From positions 6,816,016 to 6,880,015 of the forward strand of contig NC_080070.1 in assembly GCF_949987535.1 (NCBI RefSeq): 64,000 bases of DNA, given 5' to 3'. The notes below the pieces were generated by a model. That model was given only the letters and a program-made list of their open reading frames with translations. It was not told the DNA's origin and did no database searches. The translations under genes were made by a program, and so were the position numbers. This document shows positions 1-10,259 of the stretch, in pieces (the stretch's first letter is position 1; each line of letters begins with the position of its first letter). This DNA comes from Balaenoptera acutorostrata (lineage: Eukaryota; Chordata; Mammalia; Artiodactyla; Balaenopteridae).

Positions 1-289
1 CTCTTGTCAGTTTTTATAGAGAATGGCAGTGGTCCTCTGAACCAGTAGAACTCTAGACCCAGTCAGAAGCTACCCATCAAAATGAAAGCCATGAAAAGGG
101 CCATGAACAACTTAAGAGAGGTGTAAAGGGCTTAAGATTTCCCAGGAACATGAAAATGTTAAACTTGGCCTTCACTGGTCTTGAGCCTCAGGATTCCTCT
201 TATTTTGCTACCGAAGTTAACTACTGGGGCGTGAAGTTCGTGGGCTAAGGCAGAACTGGGGAGGATGAGTTTAAAATGCATCTTAGTGG

Positions 290-445
290 GGGGCTTCCCT
301 GGCGTTCCAGTGGTTGGGACTCTGTGCTTCCACTGAAGGGGGCACGGGTTCGATCCCTGGTCAGGGAACCGGGAGTCCCACATGCCGTGAAGGGCGGCCA
401 ATCAAATAAAAAAACAATAATTAAATTTTTTAAAACTTAAATTAA
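290..445 (+). mobile_element. Short CHR-type tRNA-derived SINE
   Basis: Begins GGGCTTCCCTGGCG and carries a pol III B-box-like stretch (GGTTCGATCCCTGG), then an A-rich tail. It is flanked by a 17-bp direct repeat, AAAATGCATCTTAGTGG, at 273-289 and 446-462, which marks the insertion exactly. It is the short subtype: only the tRNA-like head and a brief tail are present. Confidence 0.93.
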
Positions 446-840
446 AAAATGCATCTTAGTGGTATATTCATAAAATAGAATACAACTCGGCAATTTAACA
501 AAAAGTGATGTACTGATATGCAGCCTGGATGGATCGCCAAAACATGCTAAGTGAAAGAAGCCAGACACAAAACCACATGCTACATGATGTCATTATCTGA
601 AGTGCAAGAACACACAAAATTAATCCATGTTGATAGAAGTCTGGAGAGTGGTTCCCTTTGGGGAGGGACAGTAAGAACTTCTAAGGTGATGGAAATGCCC
701 CATATCTTTATCTAGATGATGGTCACATATGTGTAGATATGTAAAAAACCCTCGAGTTGTACACTTAAGATTTGTGCATTTCACTCTATGTAAATTATAC
801 CTCGGTAAATTACTGTAATAACCTACACCACAAAGCTGTC
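446..840 (+). mobile_element. Old L1 fragment (end of ORF2 and 3' UTR)
   Basis: The text runs through diagnostic L1 3' phrases: 'atagaatacaactcggca', 'gcctggatgga', 'taagtgaaagaagccag' and the ending with 'ttatacctcggtaaa'. No open frame survives. The SINE at 290-445 landed at its edge. Confidence 0.75.
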
Positions 841-1209
841 TCTCCACACATACACTATCCCCACCACTTCTCCCATGATCCCAAGTCAATACCAGACCCA
901 CTGGGCACATGACAGAGCCCACAGTCACAAGGATAGTCACTGAGTCTGTATCATCCAGGGCACTATCAGAGTGGGTGACACTCAGCATCTGAGCCCCAAG
1001 TCCGGGAAGGGGAAAGAACACAGCATTTAAAGAAAGCAGCTGAAACGCTAGTGACGCCATGTCCGTGTTATGTTGCCTTGGGAGAGTTTCTACTTTCCCC
1101 CAAATCACCTCACACAAGCCCACATCCTATAAAAAGTCTTCGTCAACACCCTCATTCTGAGATGCTCCTTGGTCCCCACGATGTGCTATATCCTCACTGC
1201 CACAAGCCA

Positions 1210-1400
1210 TTCCACCCAGTTTTGTTCAGTAACAGGAATATTCCTGGGGGTCTTGGCTGACGGGCATCGACAGAATTTTAACTCCCTACTGCTGTCTAAA
1301 TTCACGTATTTCTGGCTAAATTTACTCAACTGTAAAACAAGAATAATGAAAATAACACCTTCTTTATAGGATTGTTATTAAGGGCTATATTGTGAGGTTG
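1210..1400 (-). repeat. MIR-like SINE relic
   Basis: The stretch 'tttactcaactgtaaaacaagaataatg' near 1320-1350 is the reverse complement of the MIR core. It is strongly diverged and its edges are approximate. Confidence 0.45.
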
Positions 1401-1435
1401 TTATGAGGATTATATATTATATGCTACGAGGATTG

Positions 1436-1440
<5 letters not shown>

Positions 1441-1473
<33 letters not shown>
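1441..1473. repeat. (TA)n microsatellite
   Basis: About 16 uninterrupted TA units within AT-rich DNA. Confidence 0.97.
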
Positions 1474-1474
<1 letters not shown>

Positions 1475-2170
1475 CCAGCATATAATGCCAGTTGCAATAA
1501 TTATCATTAAAATTGTAATTTTAATCTTAATTATTATTTTGGGAAGTCCTACAAGGACAGCGATCTCATCTATCTTATTCACTGTGAAATATTCAGTTCT
1601 TGCACAGAGCTGGCCCGGAAATAACCTGAAAGTCCAACAACAAAGAGATGGGTGAATTTGTCGCGTATGCCCATACCATGTACCACATTACGTCCACCGA
1701 ACAGAACAAGGTAGATCTATGTGTACTGACTTGTGCAGTGTGCACAATGCACCATTAATGGCAATCATCACACAGATACTGAGCTCCATCACTGAATTCT
1801 GCATGTGTTATTCTGTTTAGTGTTATCCATGAAGGAGTGATTTCTGCCTCCCGGTAGGAGTCCAAAATTGGGTAGTGCTGGATCCCAGGCTGGGGAGAAG
1901 AGGCTGAGTCAGGAAAGAAGCTGCAAGAGACAAGCCCAGCTCCGTAACATTTCAGGGAAGGCCGGGGACACCCGCGCGGTGTCCAGAACCTCTGCTGGTG
2001 CTGCACCTACTCACAAGTGTTAGCAGTTCCCTGGGAGACAGATTGTGGGCAACAACCTGAGCTAGGGCTCCAGGGTGCATTTTTGTTCTGACTTATCTAG
2101 ATAATATTTCCACTTCATTTTGATGCATGATGCATTCAAAAGAATACAGATATGAGCTTAACATTTTTTT
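1474..2170. other. Intronic or downstream DNA of GIMAP8, no exon recognised
   Basis: I see a short old L1-like piece near 1620-1760 and otherwise unassigned sequence. The second AIG1 domain of GIMAP8 is not here. Since the gene continues towards lower coordinates, this is probably an intron. Confidence 0.5.
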
Positions 2171-2222
2171 AAGAATTATCTTACCATGTGGGTGGTCCTC
2201 CCTCTGAGATGTAGCTTCATTC
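2171..2222 (-). other. Duplicate copy of the GIMAP8 micro-exon (probably decayed)
   Basis: This 52-bp tract matches 2556-2607 at 48 of 52 positions by my count, 385 bp apart and in the same orientation. On the minus strand it keeps the micro-exon codons from Asn-Glu-Ala to the last G and a good donor (ATG|GTAAGAT, exon end at 2185). The polypyrimidine tract and CTAG acceptor of the working copy are not present upstream, where only AAG follows an AT-rich stretch. It could therefore be a dead duplicate or a rarely used alternative exon. Confidence 0.75.
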
Positions 2223-2569
2223 TCTCTCAGGTCTTCAGGTTAATATACAGTTATCTCCCTGGGTTGAAGAGGTACCACTGAACTATGATGTATACCCAGA
2301 AAAGGATATTGACAGGGAAGCTCTTGAACAAATACATTTATACAAGATTCCCTAACACTACAATAGTCCTACCTCAGTGTAAAATAATTACAAAATAATT
2401 TAAAAGAAACAGAACCCCAGTATCCTAACACATATTTTTTCTGTATATTCCTTTCTAGTCTTTGTACATATGCTTACATATTTGTAAATAGTTGTATGTG
2501 TATATATACAACTTTGTGTGATAATTTGATTAAAATATTTGTGTGAAAAAATAAAAAGAATTTTCTTAC

Positions 2570-2615
2570 CATGTGGACGGTCCTCCCTCTGAGAGGTAGC
2601 TTCATTCACACAATC
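2570..2615 (-). CDS. GIMAP8: GIMAP8 micro-exon linking AIG1 domains 1 and 2
   Basis: A 46-nt exon lies between a strong acceptor (pyrimidine-rich tract ending CTAG, AG at 2616-2617) and a strong donor (G|GTAAGAA, GT at 2568-2569). It joins in phase to the Gln codon that ends the exon at 4244-4904. It reads Asp-Cys-Val-Asn-Glu-Ala-Thr-Ser-Gln-Arg-Glu-Asp-Arg-Pro-His and leaves one base for the next exon. This corresponds to the DCVNEA... linker that follows the first GTPase domain of human GIMAP8, as I remember that protein. The following exons, with AIG1 domains 2 and 3, are not in the window and should lie to the left of position 1. Confidence 0.88.
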
Positions 2616-2742
2616 CTAGAAAGAAAATAAAGGAGAATATGATGCACACAGATCTAAAATCTCAACTTTTCACAAAGTAAAGGAATGGAGACACAAGTAT
2701 ATAGTTCAGAGTAATTCGATGATTAGGATGTGGTCAAATGAA

Positions 2743-2766
2743 GGTCATGGTCATGGTCATGGTCAT
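2743..2766. repeat. GGTCAT hexamer repeat
   Basis: Four tandem GGTCAT units in the intron between the two GIMAP8 exons. Each overlaps a (A/T)GGTCA half-site of the type bound by nuclear receptors, in direct orientation with no spacer. Binding is not shown by sequence alone. Confidence 0.8.
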
Positions 2767-4243
2767 GCTCGCTGCTGGCATGTGTAGTCCTGTCCATGAT
2801 GAAGCTGACCCTGAGACCCCACTGCTGCTGCAACAGGTTTCCCAGAAGTAAGAAGGTGGGTTTTGCTCTCACTCAGAGAAGCCCCACAAATGCCATCTAA
2901 CCCAGGCATTGTTCCTGAAGCACTTTCTAACTTTACTTCTCCGCAGTCCCCAGTAGTAATAGTAATTCTTTCCAGAGTCTCCCAGAGTTCCTGCTATTCC
3001 TGGAGAAAATCCAGAAGCTTAAGAAAAGCTTCTGGACTCCCTGGAAGAAGAAACTAGTCAAGTGATGGCTGTGTGGTGCATCTGAGGGACAGGGGAAGGG
3101 AGAAAATTGGAAATCAAGCTCCCCATGTATCTCCAATGTCTTCTTCCCTTACTGCACCCCCAGTATAGAGATGAAGCTTCTTCTAACGTGAGATCCAGTA
3201 AAATTTGGAACCTTCCCCATCCAGATGGGCAAATGGAGACAATGAAGGATGAAGAGCCAAACACATAATTAACATCCTCTTCACCTGCCTGGGGAAGCCT
3301 CACTCCCAACATTTAAATTGGCATGAAATCAGAAGTTTTAAAATCAACTAAAATATCACTCTGGCTATTGTGTGTGAAATGGATGGGGGTGGGGAGGGTA
3401 AGGCACAAGAAGGAATGAGGGGGAAATTGTTATGCGAATATGTGTAAAATAGTACGGGCAAGAAAAGAGGCTGGCCTGGACCAGATGGTGGTAGTGGAGA
3501 CAGAGAGAAGCAGGCGGATTCCAGGTGCCTTAATCACACAAGACGATGATCTCCTGGAAATCAGATGCAAGCTGGCCGTGGTATCAAAGCTGACATCTGG
3601 GCTTAGGTTTGAAGAGCATGATAAGCCGGACAGCCATGGACAGAGCTGAGAGGAAAAGTGAAGTCTCAGAGATTCAAGAGGGAAAAACCAAAGTCTGGAC
3701 ATGTCAACTCTGAGATTCTTTAAGAGAGCAATGTCAAATAGCAATTGGATGGACAAAGGAGTCGGAACTCAAGAGGAAAGACCTGGACTGGAGTTACTAA
3801 TTTGGAAACTATTAGCAACAGATGAAGCTCAAAGCTGTAAAAACGTGGAATCACCTGAGGACACAAGTATAGAGAAGGGAGGAAGGGCGAGGTCCAAGCC
3901 CTGAAGATGCCAGCTGTCAGGTCATTAGAGGAGGACTCAGCATTCTCTGGAGGAGCAAGCGAGGACGAAAAAGCAAGAAGAGGATAGTTTTACTGAAGCC
4001 AAGGGAAGAGAGGGTCTAATGAGTCATTTATGTGTCCAATGCTATGAGGGGTAAAGTCAGATAAGCTCTTAAATATATCCAATAATTTGCCAATAAAGTA
4101 TAATACTCAAAGTAGCCTCATCTTTCCAGTTTACGGATAAATATCCCTTTAAACAAAGCCTATGCAACATTTCACTTATTTGTGCCTTTATCCCGCTAGC
4201 TCTAACAACAGAGACCCTTGGAGACCTTCACAAGAATCCTCAC
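2767..4243. other. GIMAP8 intron, no coding sequence recognised
   Basis: Lies between the GTPase exon and the micro-exon. I see no clear young repeat and no further AIG1-like reading frame on either strand. Short frames here have no recognisable protein features. Confidence 0.6.
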
Positions 4244-4904
4244 CTGGAATCTACTGTCTTCATTTCTGAAGCTCACCCAGTATGGTCCTTGGTTCTCATC
4301 CACCAAACACTTGACCTTGCAGAGGAGGTCCTTCACCTGGGCGTCCCGCTCATCCTCGCCTGCCTTGTTGTTGAAAGCGCAGTATCGGCCGCCATAGTTT
4401 TGAACCAAGTCCCTAACAGACTCGTCACTTTCAATGTAATCTTCCAGCAAGCCGTCCATCAAATCATCCTTCCAAGTAAAGACTAGAATGATGTGCTTCC
4501 TGGCTTTAGCTCCAAACACCTTCTGGATGCCCTTGATTGTTTCTCTGTCCTCCACCTTATAATGGCCGATGGGAATTACCAGAAGCAAGGCGTCGAGGCT
4601 GGGAGCCGAGAGCTCCAGGCAGCGCTCAATGTAGCCCTCCTTGTCATTGGCACAAGTTATTGAGGAGAAAAGGTCAGGGGTGTCGATGACCACAACCTCC
4701 CTCCCCTGCGTGGCCCCACTCTCTCTCTGGCACGTTTTCGTCACCATCTGCTCACTGAACCTGGACTTGAACACAGCTTTGCCCAGAATGGTGTTTCCTG
4801 TGGCACTTTTCCCTGCGCCATGTTTCCCTAAAAGAAGAAGCCTCAGTTCCGACACGGCGCAGCCCGGCTCTGACTCTCTCTCCTGACACAGGTTTCCGCT
4901 GGTT
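4244..4904 (-). CDS. GIMAP8: GIMAP8 exon: first AIG1 GTPase domain (partial gene)
   Basis: GIMAP8 is a GTPase of immunity-associated proteins, unusual in having three AIG1 domains; the family acts in lymphocyte survival. This exon encodes the first domain. It is bounded by an acceptor (CCAACAG, AG at 4905-4906) and a donor (CAG|GTGAGGA, GT at 4242-4243) and is open for 220 codons. Numbering from the Val at 4853-4855, the P-loop G1 is GKHGAGKS at 10-17, G3 is DTPD at 58-61, the AIG1 conserved box is about 82-94 ([13 protein letters not shown]), G4 is TWKDD at 127-131 and G5 is FNN at 161-163. In human GIMAP8, as I recall it, Met codons stand at residue 1 and just before SELRL. Here those positions read Glu and Val (GTG), so this exon has no AUG ahead of the P-loop. 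Initiation must lie in an upstream exon or at a non-AUG codon, or the gene is impaired. Splicing to the 46-nt exon is intact. Confidence 0.93.
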
Positions 4905-4906
4905 CT

Positions 4907-5480
4907 GTTGGGACGAAAAGCAACACAACAATGTTCAACTCACAAGCAGAGTGGATAGAGGAACAACAAGAAAGTACTTTCTGTTTCTTTTTTTTTGTCA
5001 ATAGATTGAAGTTTATTTATTTATCATATACGTCAGTCATGTCTGACAACTGAGAAAATGCTATTTACACAAAACACCGTAGATTAAAAATACATAGTAT
5101 TTGTATTTTTATACAATAATAGGGCCCCAGAATACAAGCAAGGAAAATAAAGGATACAAACTTGAAAAATAAAGAAACACAGCTGAAGAAAGTGAAGGAG
5201 AAAAGCCCCTTTTCTGCGTAGCTCTTTGAAAGTTCACTCCTCTTTCAAGAAGAGTGTCACTGGAGTGTGAGGAAGGAATCAGAGAAGGAAGCAAAGGAAG
5301 CACGTACACCTGCCCTCAAGAAGCTTCACCTCAGAGGAAACGTACGGCTGAGGCAGGGAGAATCTCATCAGGGCCAAGGATGGAGGCCTGGGTGCCTCCT
5401 ACAAGCGTCTGGATCTCTGCACAGTGCAACAGGCAAAGCCCAGCTCAGCTCAAAACACGCACCTCCAAGGTTATGCCAAG
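4907..5480. other. GIMAP8 upstream intron or flank
   Basis: Lies on the 5' side of the GTPase exon. It includes AT-rich sequence of repeat character at 4985-5110. I could not identify an upstream coding exon. Confidence 0.45.
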
Positions 5481-5760
5481 CCGAGAAGTCCAGTCACTGT
5501 CGGGACGAGCCTCTTCTGACCCTGACACACCCCCATATAAAGAAAGCCTCACCCTAACTCCCCATATCCTGACTCTCCTTACTGTCGTCATAGCACTGTT
5601 TCTATCTGGTATTATTTATTGTGTCTACTTTTTTCATTTTCTCTTTGCTGTCCTTAGTATGAAACTCTCTAAGAGCAGAGACCATGCCCATCTTGTTCTG
5701 TGTCCCTAAGTCCTAATATTGTGTCTGGCATATAGTAAGTGCTCAATAAATGGTGTGAAA
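5480..5760 (+). repeat. L2 LINE 3' end
   Basis: Carries the conserved L2 tail: 'gagcagagaccatgcccat', then 'tgtctggcatatagtaag' and 'tgctcaataaatg'. Upstream part is diverged. Confidence 0.75.
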
Positions 5761-6119
5761 TGAGTGATGGTGAGAGTGGGGGATGTGAGGAAAGGAAGAA
5801 AAATTGTTTTTAGACGTGGAGAGGGAGACTGAAGCGACGTCACTTTGAATAGTAAAAGAGAAGTGACTTTATGTTGTTTCCCAACCAAGGGAAGAAGTAG
5901 TATATTTTTGTACATTAATTTTTTTTTTAAGACACTAGTGAGTAAATAAGGTAAAGGAAGCAGAGATCTCCAGCAGGTCAGAAAAAGGAATTTATTTCCC
6001 AAGTACACACTGTTGTTTTATATGGTTCCCCATCATGGTGTGACGAAATGGATGAGCGTTTATTGTACTCCTTCCAGCTAATGACACCATATCGAATCAG
6101 AACTAACTCTCTTTCTCTT

Positions 6120-6160
6120 TCTCTTCCCCCCTCCCCCCCTCTCTATACATACAATTGCCC
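6120..6160. repeat. Low-complexity CT-rich tract
   Basis: Runs of CTCTTTCTCTT and CCCCCTCCCCCC near 6113-6145. Confidence 0.7.
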
Positions 6161-6329
6161 ACCTGTACCATTTTCTCCCAAGGGTACAGAAAATACTTTT
6201 GAGGACAAAAGGGAACCAAAGCTCTCCCCTCCCTCACTCTCTCCCTGATAACCCACATTTCCCTCATCATCTCCCAGACCACTCTGGAGACCCCAGCAGA
6301 GCAAAAGAGAGAAAAAGAAAGAAAGACTG

Positions 6330-7331
6330 CTTTCCTTTTGCACAGCAAAGGAAACTCTAAACAAGACGAAAAGACAACCCTCAGAATGGGAGAAAATATT
6401 TGCAAACGAATCAACGGACAAAGATTAATCTCCAAAATATATAAACAGTTCATGCAGCTCAATATTAAAAAAACAAACAACCCAATCCAAAAATGGGCAG
6501 AAGACCTAAATGGACATTTCTCCAAAGAAGATATACAGATGGCCAAGAAGCACATGAAAAGCTGCTCAACATCACTAATTATTAGAGAAATGCAAATCAA
6601 AACTACAATGAGGTATCACCTCACACTGGTCAGAATGGGCATCATCGGAAAATCTACGAACAATAAATGCTGGCGAGGGTGTGGAGGAAAGGGGACCCTC
6701 TTGCACTGTTGGTGGGAATGTAAGTTGATATAGCCACTGTGGAGAACAGTATGGAAGTTCCTTTAAAAACTAAAAATAGAATTACCATATGATCCAGCAA
6801 TCCCACTACTGGGCATATACCCAGAGAAAACCATAATTCAAAAAGACGCATGCATCCCAATGTTCATTGAAGCACTATTTTCAACAGCCAGGTCATGGAT
6901 GCAACCTAAATGCCCATCAACGGACGAATGGATAAAGAAGATGTGGTACATATCTACAATGGAATATTACTCAGCCATAAAAAGGAATGAAATTGGGTCA
7001 TTTGTAGAGACATGTATGGACCTAGAGACTGTCATACAGAGTGAACTAAGTCAGAAAGAGAAAAACAAATATCGAATATTAATGCATATATGTGGAATCT
7101 AGAAAAATGGTACAGATGAACCAGTTTGCAAGGCAGAAATAGAGACACAGATGTACAGAACGAACGTATGGACACAAAGGGGGGAAGGGGGGTGGTGGTG
7201 GGATGAATTGGGAGATTGGGATTGACATATATACACTAATACGTATAAAATAGGTAACTAATAAGAACCTGCTGTATTAAAAAATAAATAAAATAAAATT
7301 CAAGAATTTTTTACAAACTTAAAAAAAAAAA
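6330..7331 (+). mobile_element. Young 5'-truncated L1 (end of ORF2 plus 3' UTR)
   Basis: Aligns over its whole length with 16400-17360 of the full-length L1 in this window, with few differences. It holds the C-terminal ORF2 region (Cys-rich segment near 6670-6730), the Gly-rich 3' UTR tract near 7180-7210 and an A-rich tail. The ORF2 part is interrupted, for instance at 6731-6733. Flanks AAGAAAGAAAG before and after the element suggest a target duplication, but the simple sequence makes its edges uncertain. Confidence 0.93.
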
Positions 7332-7789
7332 AGAAAGAAAGCTTTCTCCAGAACTCTTGCTGAGATTCTAAAGCAGCCTCCACCTTCTTCTCAGGATATA
7401 GCCCAAGGGGACGTGGCTTCAGGCATCCAAGCAAAGCTTCCAATGATGTAGGGATTTGTCCCACATCAGGGGCAGTTCAGGTGCACAGAAAAATGGTGGT
7501 CAGAGAAGCTTCCGGAGCCCGGCCTGGAGAGAACTCAGTCCCAGCCCAGCAGGAGGAAGGAAAAGAGTTCATGGGTGAAAGCCCAGGAGGCTTAAATTTA
7601 GATAAAATCAGAAAGAGTGTTTTTGGCAAACACTGACCACTTTCAATGCTCAGTTCATGGAATCCTAATTGTGCAAGAGTTGGGAAATATCGGGAGAGTG
7701 AATGTGGAAAATCAGTGTCCAAACGGCCAGCTTCCCTGCCCGCTTCTTCTCAAGGAGTCAGGCAGCTCCCGCTGACTTCCCCGGGGTGA

Positions 7790-8900
7790 GGGTGGGAGTT
7801 TGCTTTGTGTCACAGTCGTGAAGTCAGAGGACGCCGGAGGAGCGGGCCTACCCCCCTTTCTCTTCCAGGCCTTCATCTCAGCCCTGGGTGGGGCGAGCAG
7901 CCCCCTCCCAGACCCGCCTCTTCCTAGGAAGGCTGCCCACAGGCACGACTCCCCGGGGAGGGGGGGGGGGTGACCTCTGTGCCCCCCCCAGGCTGGGGAG
8001 ACCTGCGCTGGAGCGGGAGGAACATCCCAGAGCCCCTGAAATCAAGCCCTCCAGATGGCTGTCTCCCCGCCCTGCGTCGGCCGCCTTCCCGTCCTCACGT
8101 CCATGTGTCCAGCACAGAGACCACCACCACGCACGCACGTACCTCGGGCCTGTCCCCTGACCTGTCACGGTCTCAGAACCTCCAGGTTCCGCCTGCATCG
8201 CTCGGCTGGGTGAAGCGGCTACTCTATCTCCTGAGGATGGAGCACCGCGCGGGGAGAGGAAAGCAGGGGCTGGACCAGCTTCGCAGGGTCGGGATCTTCC
8301 TGACATAGTGTTTCTGGGGAGGAAGAGGTTTTTAGAAATAGGTTTCCAATGCAGTCGGAGGGGAAGTTCAGAAGTGATGCCAGACCACAGGGTGAGAACG
8401 TCTGGGGCACGGAGGTCCGAGTCAGGAAGGGACCGCGCCCACGTACCCGGCGCGGCCAAAGGCTGGTGGGAGGGGGAGGGCGGAGGCTCCGCTGGGGCTG
8501 AGGGGACCCGGGCTGAGCCCCAGCCGAGCCTCGGAAGGGTCCCTCGAGAAGGATCGCTGTGCCGACAGAGAACAATCTGGGGCCTTTCAAGGCTTTGGGC
8601 GAGCCGGGGGCGGGGGGGCGGGGGGGGTTAGGGCCCGGAGCAGGTGTTTCCGCTCCCAGCAGGTCCCCGCCTTCACCGCTCAGCCCCGCCCTTTCCCGAA
8701 ACTGGGGTGAAAAGCGACAGACATAGTTTACCGTCTCCCACCAGCTCCTCGCCCTGCGTCTGCCCTGCAGCAGCCCTTACAGCTTCAGCGCCTCTCCTGC
8801 CTTCCAGAGGGCTCTCCCCGAACGCCCCCGCCGGACAAACTCGGGGCCTCGGACCAACGTTGCTTCCCAGGAGAAAGTGTTCTTTCCCGGAGCTAGCCAA
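7790..8900. promoter_or_regulatory. Orphan CpG-rich island
   Basis: GC-rich with many CpG dinucleotides, GGGCGG-type boxes and long G runs near 7959-7970 and 8606-8634. No coding exon can be recognised here. As GIMAP8 is transcribed leftwards from about 4.9 kb, this could be its upstream promoter or that of a noncoding transcript; both are inference. Confidence 0.5.
8604..8635 (+). promoter_or_regulatory. G-quadruplex-prone G run
   Basis: Four or more G tracts of three to eight bases separated by single C or TTA, inside the CpG island at 7.8-8.9 kb. The pattern meets the usual G3+N1-7 rule. Confidence 0.7.
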
Positions 8901-9029
8901 ACATTTGAAATGCTAGAACTTTGATGCTTTCAAAGAGTTCATAAAACGAAACCCTATTGTGAGCCATAAGCGTTCAAAGCTTCCTTCTAGAGAAGGAAGT
9001 GAAACACAGAGAAAGACCTTATTTTATTT

Positions 9030-9340
9030 TATTGTGCTAAAAAAAACAAAAAACAACCACCACACATGTAACATTGAATTGACCATCTTAGCCATCTTTA
9101 AATGTACAGCTCAGCAGCTTCAGGTGCATTCTCGACATTGTGCCAAGAGTTCCAGAACTATTCCATCCCCCAGCCTGAAGCTCTGGACCCATTAGATGCT
9201 AATCCTCCTCCCCCCTCCCCAGCCGCTGGTAACCACCGTCTACTTTCTGTGTCTATGATTTAGATACTTCCTGTTACTGGAATCAGGCAGTGTTTGTCCT
9301 CTGTGACTGGCATTTTTCACTTAGCTTAATGTCCTCTGTG
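9030..9340 (-). mobile_element. Old L1 3' UTR fragment
   Basis: Contains antisense L1 phrases such as 'tgaccatcttagccatcttt', 'ccagaactattccatc', 'taaccaccgtctactttctg' and 'tttttcacttagcttaatg'. Confidence 0.7.
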
Positions 9341-9349
9341 TGAGAGGAC

Positions 9350-10210
9350 TTTCAGTCACGGTGCAGAGGCCCTTGAGCTCACACTGTCACGCCAGGCTGG
9401 GTCTATGAAATGTCTGAGGTGGGGCTGAGCCTTCCAGAGACCCCATGGAAGGAGGAGCAGTGTGGGCTGAACTGGGATTTGAGGGGCTGCCGTGTCTCCT
9501 GGGGTCCCCCTCCCCTCTGGTCTTCAAGTTCAGTCTGCTGGCACTGCTGCCAAGGGCTGGGGTGACACGGCTACACCTTGGAGGGGAAACCGAAAGAGGG
9601 TCTCCCATCCCCCCACCCCCTTAGTAAGGAGGACCAGGTCCAGGAAGAATCCCCACCCTCCATGGGGCACTAGGTCAATTCACATAAAATCAACACATCA
9701 AAACCATCAGACAGAAGCCTGCCACATGGCCAGTCAATCATCCCAGCTGTGTCACTCCCAGAAGTGGAGGTCAGGTCAAGGCAGGGTCACAGGCCTGGTG
9801 GGATACCATTTCCCCAAAACAGAGAACACAGTAAACTGAGATCAAGAAAAGCTCCCTCCTTCTTAGATGAAATAGGAAGCTTTGGGGAGCACTCTGAATA
9901 AAACCAAAGCCTCAAATAACTCCTCGATGAGTTAGCAGTTGATTATTTGCTGAGTCGACGATTTTGCAAAATGATCCTCAGCACATCAGCTTTTGGAGAA
10001 TGGACTTATGTGGGGAAGGCGGCTGATTGTGGCTGGGCCCCAATCTAGGGAAGTGTGGGGCTTTCCTGCTCCCTAGTGGCTGTGTGGGTAATGACAAGGG
10101 CAGCAAAACCACTCCCCAGGTGGCTCTTGCAAGGACTCTGCAGGTAAGACACCCCTCTTTCCCCTCCCCCTCCCAGACTCTCAAAGGGGGCGGGAGGGAG
10201 AGGGACTGGA
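9350..10210. other. Unassigned noncoding DNA
   Basis: No gene, splice pattern or clear repeat family recognised on either strand. Confidence 0.5.
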
Positions 10211-10254
10211 CTTCCAGAAAGTACACATGTAACATGTGTACTTCCTCCTGGAAG
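10211..10254. repeat. 44-bp interrupted palindrome
   Basis: Inner arms AAGTACACATGT (10219-10230) and ACATGTGTACTT (10232-10243) are perfect reverse complements around one A. Outer arms CTTCCAG (10211-10217) and CTGGAAG (10248-10254) also pair, with a one-base and a four-base interruption between the inner and outer stems. Confidence 0.95.
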
Positions 10255-10259
10255 GCACA

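Noticed and set aside
2400..2609. 69-codon minus-strand frame as a small gene
   Set aside because: Its first 14 residues belong to the GIMAP8 micro-exon; the rest is read-through into the intron.
7878..8631. Several frames of 100-190 codons in the GC-rich island
   Set aside because: Typical chance frames in a CpG island; Pro/Arg/Gly-rich and overlapping on both strands.
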